From Nitrospiraceae bacterium (GTDB taxonomy: Bacteria; Nitrospirota; Thermodesulfovibrionia; Thermodesulfovibrionales; UBA1546), in the NCBI GenBank assembly GCA_003535475.1, contig DOHC01000025.1, positions 1-6,465 on the forward strand: a stretch of 6,465 nt of DNA, in the 5' to 3' direction. The notes under the pieces are model-generated. The model had not been told where the DNA came from, made no database searches, and saw only the letters and a program-made list of their open reading frames with translations. A program made the position numbers and the translations under genes. Shown piece after piece: positions 6,038 to 6,465 of the stretch. Each line of letters opens with the position of its first letter. Within the stretch, counting starts at the first letter, position 1.

Positions 6038-6361
6038 ATGACATTTTTTGAAATAATAAGAAGCGCCTTGCTTGCAGGTTTGGGCATGCAGCAGAAGGTA
6101 AATGAGTTCATTGATGAGCTTGTCAAAAAAGGCGAACTCAGCGAATCACAGGGCGCAAAACTCGTGAAGGAGTGGACAGAAAAAGCTGAAAAGGGGACTG
6201 AAGGGTTTTCTAAGAATTTTTCGGAGATATTGTCAAAGACTCTGGAGAAAATGAACCTGCCTTCAAAGGATGACATTGAGAAACTCAATAAAAAGATTCA
6301 GAACCTCTCTAACAGGGTAAAGAAACTTGAAGGAGTAAAGGAAGAAGGGCAGGAACAATAG
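6038..6361 (+). CDS. Phasin-family / polyhydroxyalkanoate granule-associated-like small helical protein
   Basis: A 107-residue, highly charged protein. It has a mildly hydrophobic N-terminal stretch (FFEIIRSALLAGLGM), then KVNEFIDELVKKGELSESQGAKLVKEW, then a segment ending EKMNLPSKDDIEKLNKKIQNLSNRVKKLE, a heptad-like coiled coil (about 77-98). This order, amphipathic helix, KGELSESQG turn, and a short loop leading to a C-terminal coiled coil with NLPSKDDIEKLN, is what I associate with small phasin-like or PHA-synthesis-regulator proteins. There is no signal peptide. The true role is not settled: many such proteins occur in bacteria without PHA synthase and may act at membranes or oligomerise. 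It stops with TAG 3 bases before a UbiB-type kinase gene, so the two are probably one operon and may work together. The start is fixed by the strong ribosome site. Confidence 0.8.
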   Translation: MTFFEIIRSALLAGLGMQQKVNEFIDELVKKGELSESQGAKLVKEWTEKAEKGTEGFSKNFSEILSKTLEKMNLPSKDDIEKLNKKIQNLSNRVKKLEGVKEEGQEQ

Positions 6362-6364
6362 GCC

Positions 6365-6465
6365 ATGCCTTTCAGTCTGCTGAAGCTCAGGAGCACGTAT
6401 AAGAATATTAACAGGGTAAGGCAGATTATTAATGTTTTTCTTAAGTATGAGTTCGGGCACATAAT
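6365..6465 (+). CDS. UbiB/AarF (ABC1) family atypical kinase, N-terminal fragment cut by window edge
   Basis: The ATG at 6365 lies 3 bases after the stop of the phasin-like gene, with a plausible ribosome site (AGGA in the end of that gene, about 10 bases upstream). Only 33 codons are visible. They read MPFSLLKLRSTYKNINRVRQ followed by IINVFLKYEFGHI, a pattern typical of the N-terminus of UbiB/ABC1 proteins: a basic YKNINRVRQI helix, then a VFLKYEFG motif. The family consists of membrane-associated protein-kinase-like ATPases linked to isoprenoid quinone synthesis or lipid homeostasis. The kinase motifs lie outside the window, so the call rests on the N-terminal pattern and on pairing with the phasin-like gene. 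Confidence 0.65.
   Translation, partial: MPFSLLKLRSTYKNINRVRQIINVFLKYEFGHI

Overview
The window looks like chromosomal DNA of a Gram-negative, probably anaerobic bacterium with moderate GC. The pointers are an exported Tat-dependent protein of the split-Soret cytochrome / C_GCAxxG_C_C type, selenocysteine synthase, an alanyl-tRNA synthetase with a Cys-rich catalytic-domain insert, a small phasin-like protein paired with a UbiB-type kinase, and a palindromic intergenic repeat. A Nitrospirota- or Desulfobacterota-like source is my best guess. It is an inference from gene style, not a proven assignment.

Left part (1-1310), minus strand. A small exported protein gene (989 to 705) is interrupted by an in-frame UAG at codon 31 and has a good sigma70-type promoter whose predicted start site falls at the ATG. 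It is followed by about 190 bases with several potential RNA stems, and then by a well-supported Tat-signal gene (from 517) that runs off the left edge. Bases 1026-1275 hold no gene that I can support.

Middle (1276-3109), plus strand. selA (selenocysteine synthase) has no Shine-Dalgarno and may be leaderless. Its promoter region carries a perfect 9-bp tandem repeat. A PaaI-type hotdog thioesterase starts 2 bases after selA, so the two are probably cotranscribed. A strong hairpin lies inside the selA coding sequence.

Spacer 3110-3329 contains a 164-bp MITE-like palindromic element. It has matching outer arms and two internal, oppositely oriented 32-bp hairpin units whose differences are partly compensatory.

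Right part (3330-6465), plus strand. A full-length alaS is followed, after a repeat-rich AT spacer, by a phasin-like coiled-coil protein with a near-perfect ribosome binding site, and 3 bases later by the start of a UbiB/AarF (ABC1) kinase cut by the right edge. The housekeeping genes (selA, alaS) both concern aminoacyl-tRNA chemistry. The other genes concern thioester hydrolysis, a granule- or membrane-associated helical protein, and a quinone/lipid-linked kinase.

I see no CRISPR array, tRNA, rRNA, transposase or toxin-antitoxin pair. No clearly new multi-gene system is evident. The most unusual signals are the amber-interrupted small gene, the structured leader, the palindromic element and the intragenic selA hairpin.
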